Below are positions 1-8,935 of a DNA stretch of 64,000 nt, piece by piece. Origin of the DNA: JALZUU01 sp964441245 (GTDB lineage: Bacteria; Bacteroidota; Bacteroidia; Chitinophagales; Saprospiraceae); the NCBI GenBank assembly GCA_964441245.1, contig CAYTVR010000006.1:10774-74773 (forward strand), in the 5' to 3' direction. Both the position numbers and the translations under genes were made by a program. A model generated the notes under the pieces. The model made no database searches. It was not told the DNA's origin and saw only the letters and a list, made by a program, of their open reading frames with translations. Numbering within the stretch: position 1 is the stretch's first letter; each line of letters begins with the position of its first letter.

Positions 1-1
1 T

Positions 2-637
2 GGTGCGGATGAATATAGTTGGTATCGCGATGGCGAATTAATCATTGACGCCACAGGAAACATGATAGATACAGATGAACCAGGAGATTATTGGGTGACC
101 ATCAATTTTGATAATTGTTCTAGAACATCGGAACTAGTTAGCATACTCAGAGATACTCCTTTAACTCCTGTCATCCAAGCTGAAGAAAATGTATTGTCAG
201 TCAATGCAGAAGGCTTTTATCAATGGTATATTAATGGCAATCTCTTACAAGGAGCCAATGAATCTACATTCACAACTCCAATTTCTGGTAGTTATTCAGT
301 TGAGGTTATTTCGGCTGGGGGCTGTACTTATACCTCTGAAGATTTTGTCTTAGTACTAACGGATGTAGAAGAATGGTATAACGATCAACTTACCATTTTT
401 CCAAATCCAGTAAATGAAGAACTTTTTATACAAGTGAGTTCTGATACAGATCATACTTTGAATATTAAGTGTACCAACCTTGTAGGTAAACAGGTTTTTA
501 GTCATCAAGAAAGTACTTCAGGAGAATCTACGATTAATCTTCATTTACCAGATATGCCTTCCGGTATTTATCTTTTAGAAATTGATAATGGCAAGAAAAA
601 AATGACTAGAAAAATCGTAAAAAGCTCAACGAGATAG
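2..637 (+). CDS. C-terminal part of a secreted T9SS protein with Ig-like repeats (5' end outside window)
   Basis: The reading frame is open from the first bases of the window, so the Met at 62 is internal and the real start lies upstream. The visible part holds two Ig/PKD-like beta modules, recognisable by the Trp-Tyr motifs EYSWYRDGE and YQWYINGN, of the kind that decorate Bacteroidota surface proteins. The last ~80 residues are a T9SS type A sorting domain: IFPNPVNE, a central GKQVF strand, then PSGIYLLEI and a basic end. The family is exported by Sec, crosses the outer membrane through T9SS, and loses the C-terminal domain. It resembles the end of the protein at 46054..47886, which has the same Ig-like/sorting-domain design. 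Function of the missing N-terminal part cannot be told. A strong hairpin follows the stop. Confidence 0.85.
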   Translation, partial: GADEYSWYRDGELIIDATGNMIDTDEPGDYWVTINFDNCSRTSELVSILRDTPLTPVIQAEENVLSVNAEGFYQWYINGNLLQGANESTFTTPISGSYSVEVISAGGCTYTSEDFVLVLTDVEEWYNDQLTIFPNPVNEELFIQVSSDTDHTLNIKCTNLVGKQVFSHQESTSGESTINLHLPDMPSGIYLLEIDNGKKKMTRKIVKSSTR

Positions 638-680
638 TGGCAACAAGATTGACACTTCTTTTTAAAAGATTTTTCAAATA

Positions 681-711
681 AAAAAGGCCACTCCGAAGAG
701 TGGCCTTTTTT
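681..711. terminator. Bidirectional intrinsic terminator
   Basis: A perfect 13-bp stem (AAAAAGGCCACTC / GAGTGGCCTTTTT) with a CGAA loop. A-tract and T-tract flank the stem, so it can stop transcription of the T9SS gene on + and of RNase D on -. It lies between these two convergent genes. Confidence 0.9.
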
Positions 712-741
712 GATACATTGGTTTATTTGTTTAGATGGGAA

Positions 742-1941
742 TTATTCATTCATTTTTATAGTCACTTCATCATCTTGCATGTCGATATTCAAGTTGCTTC
801 GATTTCTGAGCCAAGAGATCATTTTGTCACCAATAAAAGCAGCTCTCCAACCTGTCGCTAATCGTTCATCAAAATAAGAACTGTCGGCTTTCATCTGCTT
901 GATACTTGATCCATAAATCAATAAACCTGGAGCCAAACGTTTTTGATGACATTTGTGTTTGATCAACAAAGTCAACAATTCCATGATCGTTTCTTCACCT
1001 GAAAAATCTCTATTATTTCTCGGAATCGAATTCACGATCGCTCTTTCTTCATCCGTTATTTCTTCATTATAAATTCTTAAAAAACGTTCTAAATGATTAT
1101 CTAAAATACCTTTCGGAATTCGACGATGATTTTTTAAAGCTGCTCGGCCGGAATTGATATGTCGCACTATGGAGCCAATATACTTAGACGGCAAGATCAT
1201 TTCCTTACTATAGTTTTTGGCTTCAGCAGTCGATCTTCTCCATTCATAAAGACGAATCATAAAAACTTTATCCTTCGTTTTTAGATTAAGGATTAGGTTA
1301 TTATTCAAGGCTTCTTTATGCGGCTTGCTATAATAAAATTCCTCTGTTCCAAGTTTTTTCAATTCCTCTGCCGCCCATTCTACACGTCCCATTTTCTCTA
1401 ATTTGGCCGTCAATGATTTCCATAATTTTTCCAAATAAATGACATCATCTAAAGCATATCGCAATTGCTTTTGATTAATAGGACGCGATTCCCAATCAGA
1501 AACAGTATAGCCTTTTCGAAGATTGACACCAATCTCATTTTCCACTAATTTACCGAAGGAAACAGGGTATTTATATCCTACAAATCCCGCAACAACTTGC
1601 GTATCAAAGAGATTTTTAGGAAGTGTATTAAATTCAATGTACAAGAGACGATAATCATTTTCTCCTGCATGAGTGATCTTAAGAATCTTTGGATCCTCCA
1701 ACATCTTTAGGAATGGCGACAAATCATCTAATCGAACAGGATCGATTAAATAATAACCATTCACGGTCACTACCTGAATCAAACAAATCAGAGTGTGGTA
1801 CCTCTTTTCGCCTACAAACTCCGTATCAAAACCCATCCACGCTACATCTTTATTCTCATCTGCAAATTTTTCTAACTGATGAAATTCATCTATGTAGTCA
1901 TAATCTTCTAAAATCTCATTTTTCGCGTGCGATCTATTCAT
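742..1941 (-). CDS. rnd: Ribonuclease D, 3'-5' exoribonuclease
   Basis: DEDDy-family exonuclease that trims the 3' ends of tRNA and other small RNAs in the cytoplasm. Counting from the ATG at 1941 (399 aa), the catalytic set is visible: D39 and E41 in FDTEF, D96 in HAGENDY, and Y162/D166 in RYALDDVIYL. The family signature SDWESRPI precedes the last motif. The C-terminal half contains an HRDC-like helical region (YEWRRSTAEAKNYSKEMILP). A longer reading from a TTG at 1956 exists, but the ATG is preferred because nothing before it is conserved-looking. Length is close to E. coli RNase D (375 aa). It is monocistronic, convergent with the upstream T9SS gene, and shares a terminator with it. Assignment as RNase D is firm. 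Confidence 0.93.
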   Translation of the reverse strand: MNRSHAKNEILEDYDYIDEFHQLEKFADENKDVAWMGFDTEFVGEKRYHTLICLIQVVTVNGYYLIDPVRLDDLSPFLKMLEDPKILKITHAGENDYRLLYIEFNTLPKNLFDTQVVAGFVGYKYPVSFGKLVENEIGVNLRKGYTVSDWESRPINQKQLRYALDDVIYLEKLWKSLTAKLEKMGRVEWAAEELKKLGTEEFYYSKPHKEALNNNLILNLKTKDKVFMIRLYEWRRSTAEAKNYSKEMILPSKYIGSIVRHINSGRAALKNHRRIPKGILDNHLERFLRIYNEEITDEERAIVNSIPRNNRDFSGEETIMELLTLLIKHKCHQKRLAPGLLIYGSSIKQMKADSSYFDERLATGWRAAFIGDKMISWLRNRSNLNIDMQDDEVTIKMNE

Positions 1942-2058
1942 CTTACAAACATACAATTTATTTTTCTAATATGACATATTTGTGACAGGTAATTCTAAAG
2001 GTTTTTTGCTTGTATTTAAAGCTATTTAACTCATCAATAAAATAGACCAAAATCATCG

Positions 2059-2106
2059 CATTTTAGGCGCATTTTATGGCTAAAATGTAATTTTCATGAA
2101 AATTAC
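2059..2106. promoter_or_regulatory. Overlapping palindromes between rnd and the AsmA-like gene; candidate operator
   Basis: Positions 2087-2106 form a perfect 20-bp palindrome centred on TCATGA. Immediately upstream, CATTTTAG at 2059-2066 pairs with CTAAAATG at 2080-2087. The 387-bp gap (1942-2328) separates divergent genes and holds no gene. The dyads sit about 120-150 bp before the rnd start and 220 bp before the AsmA-like start. A role as protein-binding site is inference; a CCTTTGCAGG-like promoter segment near 2176-2185 may serve the + gene. Confidence 0.4.
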
Positions 2107-2328
2107 TTCCACTCCTTAATCATTTAATTCCTCTAGATTCCGTTATAATTATGTTAATTCATTACAATTTGACTTCCTTTGCAGGAAATTGGTCATCTTT
2201 CAAGTAGGATCTTGATTAAAAAAACTACTGATCCTTAATAGACTTAATGTTGCATCAAAAACTGAGCAACTTAATTTTATAAAAAGCGTTAACAAATTTA
2301 AATAGAAACACCTAAATAATAGCATACA

Positions 2329-5300
2329 ATGGCTAAAGCAATCAAACGTATATTCTTCTTTCTTTTCGGAATCTTGTTCCTTTTAATTGTAGGTGGAATT
2401 GCCCTCAGTTACATTTATAAAGATGAAATTGCTGCAAAAGTTAAGAGCGATATCAATAAAAATTTCAATGCTGTCATTGACTATGGCAGTGTAGATTTAT
2501 CCATTATCAAAAGTTTTCCTGACTTTAGTTTTCAGATGAATGACTTTTCCATTACCGGAATTGAAGAATTTAAAGAGCTAAAGTTGATCGATGCCAAGCA
2601 GATGGCCTTCAACCTTGATATCATGTCTGTGATCAAATCTGATCGACCTATTGAAATCCATTCAGTTCATCTTAAAGAACCCAAAGTAAATGTAAAAGTG
2701 CTCGGCAACGGTAAAGCAAATTACGATATCACCCTTCCTTCTGAAGAGACGACATCAGATGAGACTTATAGCTTTGTCGTTCAATTACAAGAATATGGGA
2801 TCGAGGATGGTACCATCACCTATGAAGATATACCAGGCGATATTTTCTTGGAATTATTAGATTTGGATCATCAAGGAAAAGGGAATTTCACACAAGATGT
2901 TTACGATATTTATACCAAGACCAATATTTCTAGCATTACTGCAAAAACAGGTGGCATAAAATACGTGAATAAAGCAAAAGGTGATTTGGATATCACACTG
3001 AATGCAAACATGAAAAAAATGCGTTTCACCTTAAAGGACAATGAGTTAATGTTGAATGCGCTCAAATTGAAAGCAGATGGTTTTGTAGAAGTTTCCAAGA
3101 ATAGCGATATCACGACTGATCTAAAATTTGATGCTCCAGGAAATAAATTTAAAAATTTCCTTTCTTTAATTCCCTCGGCATACACCAAAGATTTTAAAGA
3201 CGTAAAAGCTAGCGGAGATTTAGCATTCAATGGTTTTGTAAAAGGAGTTTATAACGCAGATAAAAACAAAATGCCTGCTTTTAAACTGAACCTTGATGTT
3301 AAAAATGGCGATTTTAAATACCCTACTCTTCCCCTTGGTGTCAATAACATTTTTGCGAAAGCAAGTATCAACAGTCCAAGTAGCAACTTTGATAAGATGA
3401 CCGTCAACGTTCCTGCCTTTAAAATGAAGTTGGGTAACAATCCTTTTGAAGCTTCCTTTGTTTTAAAAACGCCTATTTCCGATCCCGACATTGATACTAA
3501 AATGAAAGGAACAATCGATTTAGCAGAATTAGTAAAAGCTTTCCCGATGGAAGGAGTCAAAACATTGAATGGAGTCATCACGACCAATATGACTGCAAAA
3601 ACTAAAATGTCTTACATCGATCGACAAGATTATGAAAATGTAGACATGAAAGGTGATATGCGTATCCAAAAAATGAACTACAAAGCAGAAGGCATGCCGC
3701 CGATCAACATTAAAGATATGGATATGGCTTTTACGCCAAAAAATGTAAAAGTTGATAATTTTGATGCCAAATTGGGTAAAAGTGATCTCAAAGCACAAGG
3801 TACGGTCGACAATATGTTAGCCTATTTTTCACCAGAAAAAACAATGATGGGTAACCTAGTCGTTCGGTCTAATTACTTTGATGCGAATGAATGGCTGAGC
3901 GAAGAACCCGCAGCGTCCACCACACCAACGACAACAGAAACAACAGCCGTTTTTGATCGCTTCAAATTTCAGATAGATGGTATTTTCAAAAACCTAGACT
4001 ATGACATTTATCGAATGAAGAACATGGAACTGAAAGGAAACGTGAGTCCAAATTTGGTGGCTATTCAGAACTTTGAAATGGAAATTGGCAATAGCGACAT
4101 ACAGGGATCTGGTAATTTGCGCAACATTTTTAATTATTTGTATAAAAATGAAACGCTTGCTGGTCAGCTCGAATTGAATTCTAAATTCATGGACTTGAAT
4201 CAATTCATGGTTGATCCAGAAGCTAGTGGAACTGCTGCCGCTAAAACGATCGCTTACAAAGAAGAGGTCACCACAGGTCCCTTATTGATTCCTGAAAATA
4301 TCGATGTAGATGTTGATGCTAATTTTGGAAAAGTACGATATACCAATATTGATTTAAAAAACGTACAAGGAAAATTAAAGGTCGAAGATCAAGCGGTCAA
4401 ATTGAAAAATTGTAAGGCTCGAACACTTGGCGGAAGTATGATCATGAATGGTGATTATGATACTAAAAACCCTAAGAAACCTACATTTGATTTGGATTAT
4501 AAAGTTCAGTCTTTTCAATTTAAACAAGCTTTTGAAAAGCTCAACACCATTAGAATGCTCGCTCCAATTGCTCAATTTATTGATGGCAATTTTAATACGA
4601 ATTTAAAAATGAATGGTGTAGTAGGTCAAGACATGTTACCTGATCTGAACACACTGACGGCTGATGGCTTATTCCATACCTTAAATGGTGTAATCAAATC
4701 TTTTAAACCTCTGGAGAAACTAGGCAATCAACTGAATATAAGTGCTTTTAAAACCTTAAAAATCAAGGATACCAAAAATTGGTTTACCCTGAAAAATGGA
4801 GCTATTGAAGTCAAGGAGTTTGATTATAAATTTCAAGACATTGCCATGAAAATTGGTGGAAAGCATGGCATCGATCAAGAGATGGATTATATGATTAAAG
4901 CAAAAGTTCCCAGAAAATCCTTGGAGAAAAATGTAGTCGGTTCGGCTGCCAACAAAGGATTAGATTTCCTTAGCAAAGAAGCAGCTAAATATGGAGTCAA
5001 CATCAATGCTGGTGAATATATTAATTTGAATATCAATGTTGGTGGCAATGTTAAAAAACCAACGATCAAAATTAAGCCAGTTGGTTCTGAAGGAAATTCT
5101 CCAACGAGTACAGCTAAAGATGCGATAAAGGATCTAGGCAAAAAGGCAGCAGATGAAGCGAAGAAGCGTGCGGAAGCGGAAGCTAAAAAGGCAGCAGACA
5201 AAGCCAAAACAAAAGCCAAGGCTGAAGCGGATAAAGTAGCTGCTGCCGCAAAAGCTAAAGCAGCTAAGGAAGCCAAAAAACTTAAAGATAAATTAGCTAA

Positions 5301-5442
5301 AGAAGCAGCGGATAAAGCGGCCAAAAAGCTAGAAGAAGCTGCAGGTGAAAAGGCTAAAACAGAAATTGATAAAATTAGAGATAAGGCCGAAAAATGGAAC
5401 CCTTTTAAGAAAAAAAAGAAGGAAGATGAGGGAGGGAAATAA
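2329..5442 (+). CDS. AsmA-like inner-membrane protein with long Lys/Ala-rich tail
   Basis: A 1037-residue member of the AsmA / AsmA-like C-terminal family. Such proteins are bridge-like, mostly beta-structured and anchored in the inner membrane; AsmA-family members such as YhdP and TamB are implicated in lipid transport to, or homeostasis of, the outer membrane. Residues ~5-28 are a hydrophobic anchor (FFFLFGILFLLIVGGIAL). The body repeats beta-rich modules of the type 'GNLRN..NYLYK', 'GDYDTKNPKKPTFDL' and 'GVVGQDMLPDLNTLTADG', the last being typical of the AsmA C-terminal domain. From about residue 927 to the end, the protein is a low-complexity Lys/Ala/Glu helix, like the TolA or periplasmic-spanning helices. 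It is monocistronic and ends at a hairpin terminator. Substrate unknown. Confidence 0.85.
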   Translation: MAKAIKRIFFFLFGILFLLIVGGIALSYIYKDEIAAKVKSDINKNFNAVIDYGSVDLSIIKSFPDFSFQMNDFSITGIEEFKELKLIDAKQMAFNLDIMSVIKSDRPIEIHSVHLKEPKVNVKVLGNGKANYDITLPSEETTSDETYSFVVQLQEYGIEDGTITYEDIPGDIFLELLDLDHQGKGNFTQDVYDIYTKTNISSITAKTGGIKYVNKAKGDLDITLNANMKKMRFTLKDNELMLNALKLKADGFVEVSKNSDITTDLKFDAPGNKFKNFLSLIPSAYTKDFKDVKASGDLAFNGFVKGVYNADKNKMPAFKLNLDVKNGDFKYPTLPLGVNNIFAKASINSPSSNFDKMTVNVPAFKMKLGNNPFEASFVLKTPISDPDIDTKMKGTIDLAELVKAFPMEGVKTLNGVITTNMTAKTKMSYIDRQDYENVDMKGDMRIQKMNYKAEGMPPINIKDMDMAFTPKNVKVDNFDAKLGKSDLKAQGTVDNMLAYFSPEKTMMGNLVVRSNYFDANEWLSEEPAASTTPTTTETTAVFDRFKFQIDGIFKNLDYDIYRMKNMELKGNVSPNLVAIQNFEMEIGNSDIQGSGNLRNIFNYLYKNETLAGQLELNSKFMDLNQFMVDPEASGTAAAKTIAYKEEVTTGPLLIPENIDVDVDANFGKVRYTNIDLKNVQGKLKVEDQAVKLKNCKARTLGGSMIMNGDYDTKNPKKPTFDLDYKVQSFQFKQAFEKLNTIRMLAPIAQFIDGNFNTNLKMNGVVGQDMLPDLNTLTADGLFHTLNGVIKSFKPLEKLGNQLNISAFKTLKIKDTKNWFTLKNGAIEVKEFDYKFQDIAMKIGGKHGIDQEMDYMIKAKVPRKSLEKNVVGSAANKGLDFLSKEAAKYGVNINAGEYINLNINVGGNVKKPTIKIKPVGSEGNSPTSTAKDAIKDLGKKAADEAKKRAEAEAKKAADKAKTKAKAEADKVAAAAKAKAAKEAKKLKDKLAKEAADKAAKKLEEAAGEKAKTEIDKIRDKAEKWNPFKKKKKEDEGGK

Positions 5443-5770
5443 AATCTAAGAAATAAGATTAATACAAAGAAAAAAAATACCTACCGATTTTTATCCTTAA
5501 TAAATCCCGATTTTCCGAAAGGAAGTTCGGGATTTGCTTTTTGATTTATGTCCATTACTTAATGCTATATTCATCTCTTTCATGAAGCTACGGAGTAAAA
5601 ATTCTCACTTCTACGACTTTATTCTACCCAAAAGAGCATTACTAATATTTAAAAACCCATATCATTCATTAATTATCAAAATTTTGATGTTCATTTGACT
5701 TACCTTAAGACGTAAGAATTGCTTACAAGAAATTTTAACTTTAAAGAACACTTTTAAACGAAAATAAAAA
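5443..5770. other. Intergenic region after the AsmA-like gene
   Basis: A 328-bp gap with no supported gene. It contains the terminator at 5502-5542, and near the GH86-like gene a small dyad CTTAC...GTAAG around 5699-5716 that could be an operator but is too short to trust. Confidence 0.6.
5502..5542 (+). terminator. Intrinsic terminator of the AsmA-like gene
   Basis: AAATCCCGA at 5502-5510 pairs with TCGGGATTT at 5527-5535, followed by a GCTTTTT tract. It lies 60 bp after the stop codon. Confidence 0.75.
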
Positions 5771-7966
5771 ATGAGAACAATACTATCTCTTTTCTTAATC
5801 TTTATTGCTTTTCCATTATTTTCCCAAATTACTATTGAAATTAATCCGGGACATACGAGAGCAATTTCTGGTCACTCTGAGTTAAATAGATTGAAATATT
5901 TTAATATTTCTGATCGAGCAAATAATTTCGAAAATAACGCCAGTGATAAAGGTGGTGCTACCTATTTTTTGGACGAAAGGAAGATATCCTTCGGGAGAGA
6001 TTTAGGCATGGTATTCACGGAAAAAAACTGGGGAAATAGCCTAAAACAAGATTTCACTAGACCTGGCTTCGCGGATATTAATTACATGATCAATGCATTT
6101 AATCCCAATGAGCAGGGAGCCAGTTTTAATTTTCAGCAACGATTTACACCCAACTTAGATATTGTCAACCACGATAGACGCAATGGTTTCCCTGATTGGA
6201 TGGCCAAATACACTACCCTTCAAGCTGAAGATGATTGGATACCTCAAAATATTGAAGCTTCGACAGAAATATTGTCGACTCTATTGAAATATAAATATAC
6301 CGATTTCCATAGACCTGCTTATTATGAATTAGTGAATGAACCCCACTGGTCATTTTGGGGCGATCAACATTTTGCCAATTGGCACACAGACCTTGCTCAA
6401 AAAGTTCGAGACGAAGGGATCAATACACTCATTGGAGGACCGTGTCTTTCTGTAGGCTATTTCTACCGAAACAGTTATCAAGATCTTTCTGCCATTACCA
6501 ATTTTATTGACAATACTAATTTTGAATTAGATTTTTACTCTTATCACATCTATGACTATTATGATTGGAATGAATCACAAAACGAATTTACTGGAACGAT
6601 TTCAACAGGATTACCAAGCTTAGGAGTGATTGATGCGCTCGCTAACTATACTCGAATCAATCACGGCAAGCCAGCAAAATTAGTCATCTCAGAGCATGGA
6701 GGATATATCAGTCAAGCTGACGAAGCTGCAATTGTCGAAGATCTTGGCTCTCAATATTTTCCTGGAAATGGTTTTGAATATGAGTTGGAAAAGCGAAGTA
6801 TTATTAATTTTATAATGGTCAATAGTACGATTACTAACACGTTTACCTTCATGGAAAATCCTCATATTTTCTTAAAAACGGTTCCTTTTATTTTATTTGA
6901 AACATCCGGATGGAATCCCGCTTATTATTCGTCTTTAATGGTGCCTTGGAATTTTACGAGTACTTGGAATTGGGCAGAAACAAAACTGATCCATTATTAT
7001 CAATTTTTCCAAAATGCACAAGGTCGAAGAGTTCGCATGCATTGCCCAGATCCAGATTTACAATATTCGGCTTTTGTATCAGGTGACGAACTCAACGTAT
7101 TGGTCAATAACATGGCCAACAAAGCAGAAATCTTAAATTTCGACTTACCTGCTCAATACAATATAGATCAGATTGAATTAACTAAACTCTCTCGACAAAA
7201 TGATTTTAGACCAATAATGGAAGAGGAAGTTTTGTCAGATTTAGATGGCATTACCATTGCGGGACGTGGAGCAATAGCCTTGAAAATTAAGTTAACAGAA
7301 AACGTACAAGAAGAATTATACCTCAACGAAATCTCCTTTTTCTCTAACGAAGTTGGAGTAGAGTTTGAAGGTCAAAAAACCTTCAATATCCCAATGGACG
7401 ATTTGGGAACGGTAGAATATGCTTATATGCGAATCGGAATCCATAGACCTGCTAATGCGAATAAAACGATTAATGTTAGCCTCAATGGAACTACACTTAC
7501 CGTGCCTTTGGAAGATTCAGCTAATCGATTTACGAGTAATAGTGGCTATGCTTCTACTAAGATAATTCCATTCAATCCTAACTTATTGGATGACCAAAAT
7601 CAGGTAGTCGTTTCTTTTCTTGATGGACAAGAAGGTGGAGTCGGATCGGTAGTCATACAAGCGGCTATTCAGGATTATTTTACAGACGTCAAAACTTCTA
7701 TTAATCCAAATAAATTCACCTTATTTCCTAATCCTAGCAAAAATGGTTTTACGATTGATTTGGACCAAGAGGTCATCAATAAAATAGACCGGATCTTAAT
7801 TTATGATAATATTGGACGTTTGATTGATGAGTCGATTGTTGATGAAGGAAGTTCTACTATTCGTTGGAATATGCAAAATGAAGCAGCTGTTCCTCCCGGA
7901 GTTTACTATGTATTTTTAAAGGATAAAGAAGGCTTTTATACTACAAAACAATGGGTAAAACAATAA
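5771..7966 (+). CDS. Secreted GH86-like beta-agarase/porphyranase candidate with T9SS sorting domain
   Basis: A 731-residue secreted protein. Residues 1-18 are a signal peptide ending FPLFSQ. The catalytic part looks like a clan-A (beta/alpha)8 hydrolase: YYELVNEPHW has the acid/base glutamate of an NEP motif (E190), and LVISEHGGY supplies the likely nucleophile (E308). The N-terminal ISGHSELNRLKYFNISD and the ISFGRD segment resemble GH86 agarases/porphyranases, which cut beta-1,4 bonds of agar or porphyran. After the barrel come beta domains of about 200 residues. The C-terminus is a T9SS type A sorting domain (LFPNPSKNGF ... PPGVYYVFLKD). It is monocistronic, with a terminator downstream. 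No SusC/D pair or sulfatase is adjacent. Another agarase-like clan-A family is possible, and substrate is inferred. Confidence 0.65.
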   Translation: MRTILSLFLIFIAFPLFSQITIEINPGHTRAISGHSELNRLKYFNISDRANNFENNASDKGGATYFLDERKISFGRDLGMVFTEKNWGNSLKQDFTRPGFADINYMINAFNPNEQGASFNFQQRFTPNLDIVNHDRRNGFPDWMAKYTTLQAEDDWIPQNIEASTEILSTLLKYKYTDFHRPAYYELVNEPHWSFWGDQHFANWHTDLAQKVRDEGINTLIGGPCLSVGYFYRNSYQDLSAITNFIDNTNFELDFYSYHIYDYYDWNESQNEFTGTISTGLPSLGVIDALANYTRINHGKPAKLVISEHGGYISQADEAAIVEDLGSQYFPGNGFEYELEKRSIINFIMVNSTITNTFTFMENPHIFLKTVPFILFETSGWNPAYYSSLMVPWNFTSTWNWAETKLIHYYQFFQNAQGRRVRMHCPDPDLQYSAFVSGDELNVLVNNMANKAEILNFDLPAQYNIDQIELTKLSRQNDFRPIMEEEVLSDLDGITIAGRGAIALKIKLTENVQEELYLNEISFFSNEVGVEFEGQKTFNIPMDDLGTVEYAYMRIGIHRPANANKTINVSLNGTTLTVPLEDSANRFTSNSGYASTKIIPFNPNLLDDQNQVVVSFLDGQEGGVGSVVIQAAIQDYFTDVKTSINPNKFTLFPNPSKNGFTIDLDQEVINKIDRILIYDNIGRLIDESIVDEGSSTIRWNMQNEAAVPPGVYYVFLKDKEGFYTTKQWVKQ

Positions 7967-8028
7967 TCGATTTTTTTTTGTTAGTATGAATGAGTTCTGA
8001 GTTTGAGTACAGTTAAAACATAAATTAT

Positions 8029-8058
8029 AAAACCACATATCAAAAGTATGTGGTTTTT
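8029..8058. terminator. Hairpin between convergent genes
   Basis: AACCACATA at 8031-8039 pairs with TATGTGGTT at 8047-8055, flanked by A and T tracts. It can terminate the GH86-like gene on + and the TonB receptor/DUF4249 unit on -. Confidence 0.75.
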
Positions 8059-8123
8059 CTAATTAGAGCATGGCACTTACAATTTTCCATTCAACATAAA
8101 CTTTCGACTTCTTCCCTCTTTAC

Positions 8124-8930
8124 TCAATCCACAATAAGTATGGAATCTCTTTCGATTGCTGAGGCATTGAAAAAACCGAAAGCTCCATTGGAAATATTGC
8201 TAGGTATATTCGCAGGTGGCGTATCAAATGGACCACCTCGATAATCTGTTTCTAACATCACCGCTAAGAAGAAATCATGTGCTTCTTTAGAAATCGACAA
8301 CATCTCTAAAATGGCCACATCTCCAGTTTGCAAATCTTCATATCCAACTTCAACTCCAGGAATATCACTACCGTCTACAAATTCATCGGATACAAAATCT
8401 GAATTCCGCAAAGTATCTGCTGTCAAGGAACCATTTTTGTAAGATCTAAATAAATAAAAATCTCCAATACCAGGAAGTTCTTTGGTATACAACAAAACGC
8501 TATAGGATGCTTCATCTACCGAATATTGATAACCCAAAGAATCAATTTTAGGCAATCGACTGAGGGTCGCTGAAGATTCGTATAACTCTCCTTCTACTTC
8601 AATTTTTAATTGATACGTTTTACCTACTTCTCCTTGAAATTCGACTGGAGTCAAATATTCTCCTTTTTCGGATTCCTCCAAAATAATGGTTTCATTTCCT
8701 TGTTCGATCCTAACATCGGCACCACTGACTCGTGGAGCTGCTTCATTTTCAAAATAACTGGTCGTTCGACTTAGCGTCACTTTATGTGGTCCTGCTTCAT
8801 TGGTAATCCATGCATCCACCACTAGCTTCAAATTATCTCCATCATTGAGTTTCAAATCAATTCTTTCCGTACAGGATTCGAACAAAAACAATACAATTAC
8901 AAAAAATGACAATAGTTGTATAACTCTCAT
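8124..8930 (-). CDS. DUF4249 outer-membrane lipoprotein
   Basis: A 268-residue lipoprotein. Residues 1-20 form a lipoprotein signal with C20 in the lipobox FESC. The following text (LKLVVDAWITNEAGPHKVTLSRT, then SGADVRIEQGNE) is the typical start of DUF4249, a beta-rich family found next to TonB-dependent receptors in Bacteroidota. The gene starts 5 bp after the stop of the receptor, so the two are surely co-transcribed. By analogy with SusD-type partners it may sit at the cell surface and help the receptor capture its ligand, but no ligand is known for this family and none can be read from the sequence. A short ORF at 8050..8244 on the other strand overlaps its end and is not a gene. Confidence 0.85.
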   Translation of the reverse strand: MRVIQLLSFFVIVLFLFESCTERIDLKLNDGDNLKLVVDAWITNEAGPHKVTLSRTTSYFENEAAPRVSGADVRIEQGNETIILEESEKGEYLTPVEFQGEVGKTYQLKIEVEGELYESSATLSRLPKIDSLGYQYSVDEASYSVLLYTKELPGIGDFYLFRSYKNGSLTADTLRNSDFVSDEFVDGSDIPGVEVGYEDLQTGDVAILEMLSISKEAHDFFLAVMLETDYRGGPFDTPPANIPSNISNGAFGFFNASAIERDSILIVD

Positions 8931-8935
8931 AATGA

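Noticed and set aside
1689..1985. 98-codon plus-strand ORF
   Set aside because: Antisense to the well-supported RNase D gene.
4887..5324. 145-codon ORF on the minus strand, Ala/Leu/Ser-rich
   Set aside because: It is the antisense reading of the Lys/Ala repeat tail of the AsmA-like gene; composition is a by-product of the GCx/AAx codons.
8050..8244. 64-codon plus-strand ORF
   Set aside because: Overlaps the end of the DUF4249 gene and a terminator; no coding character.
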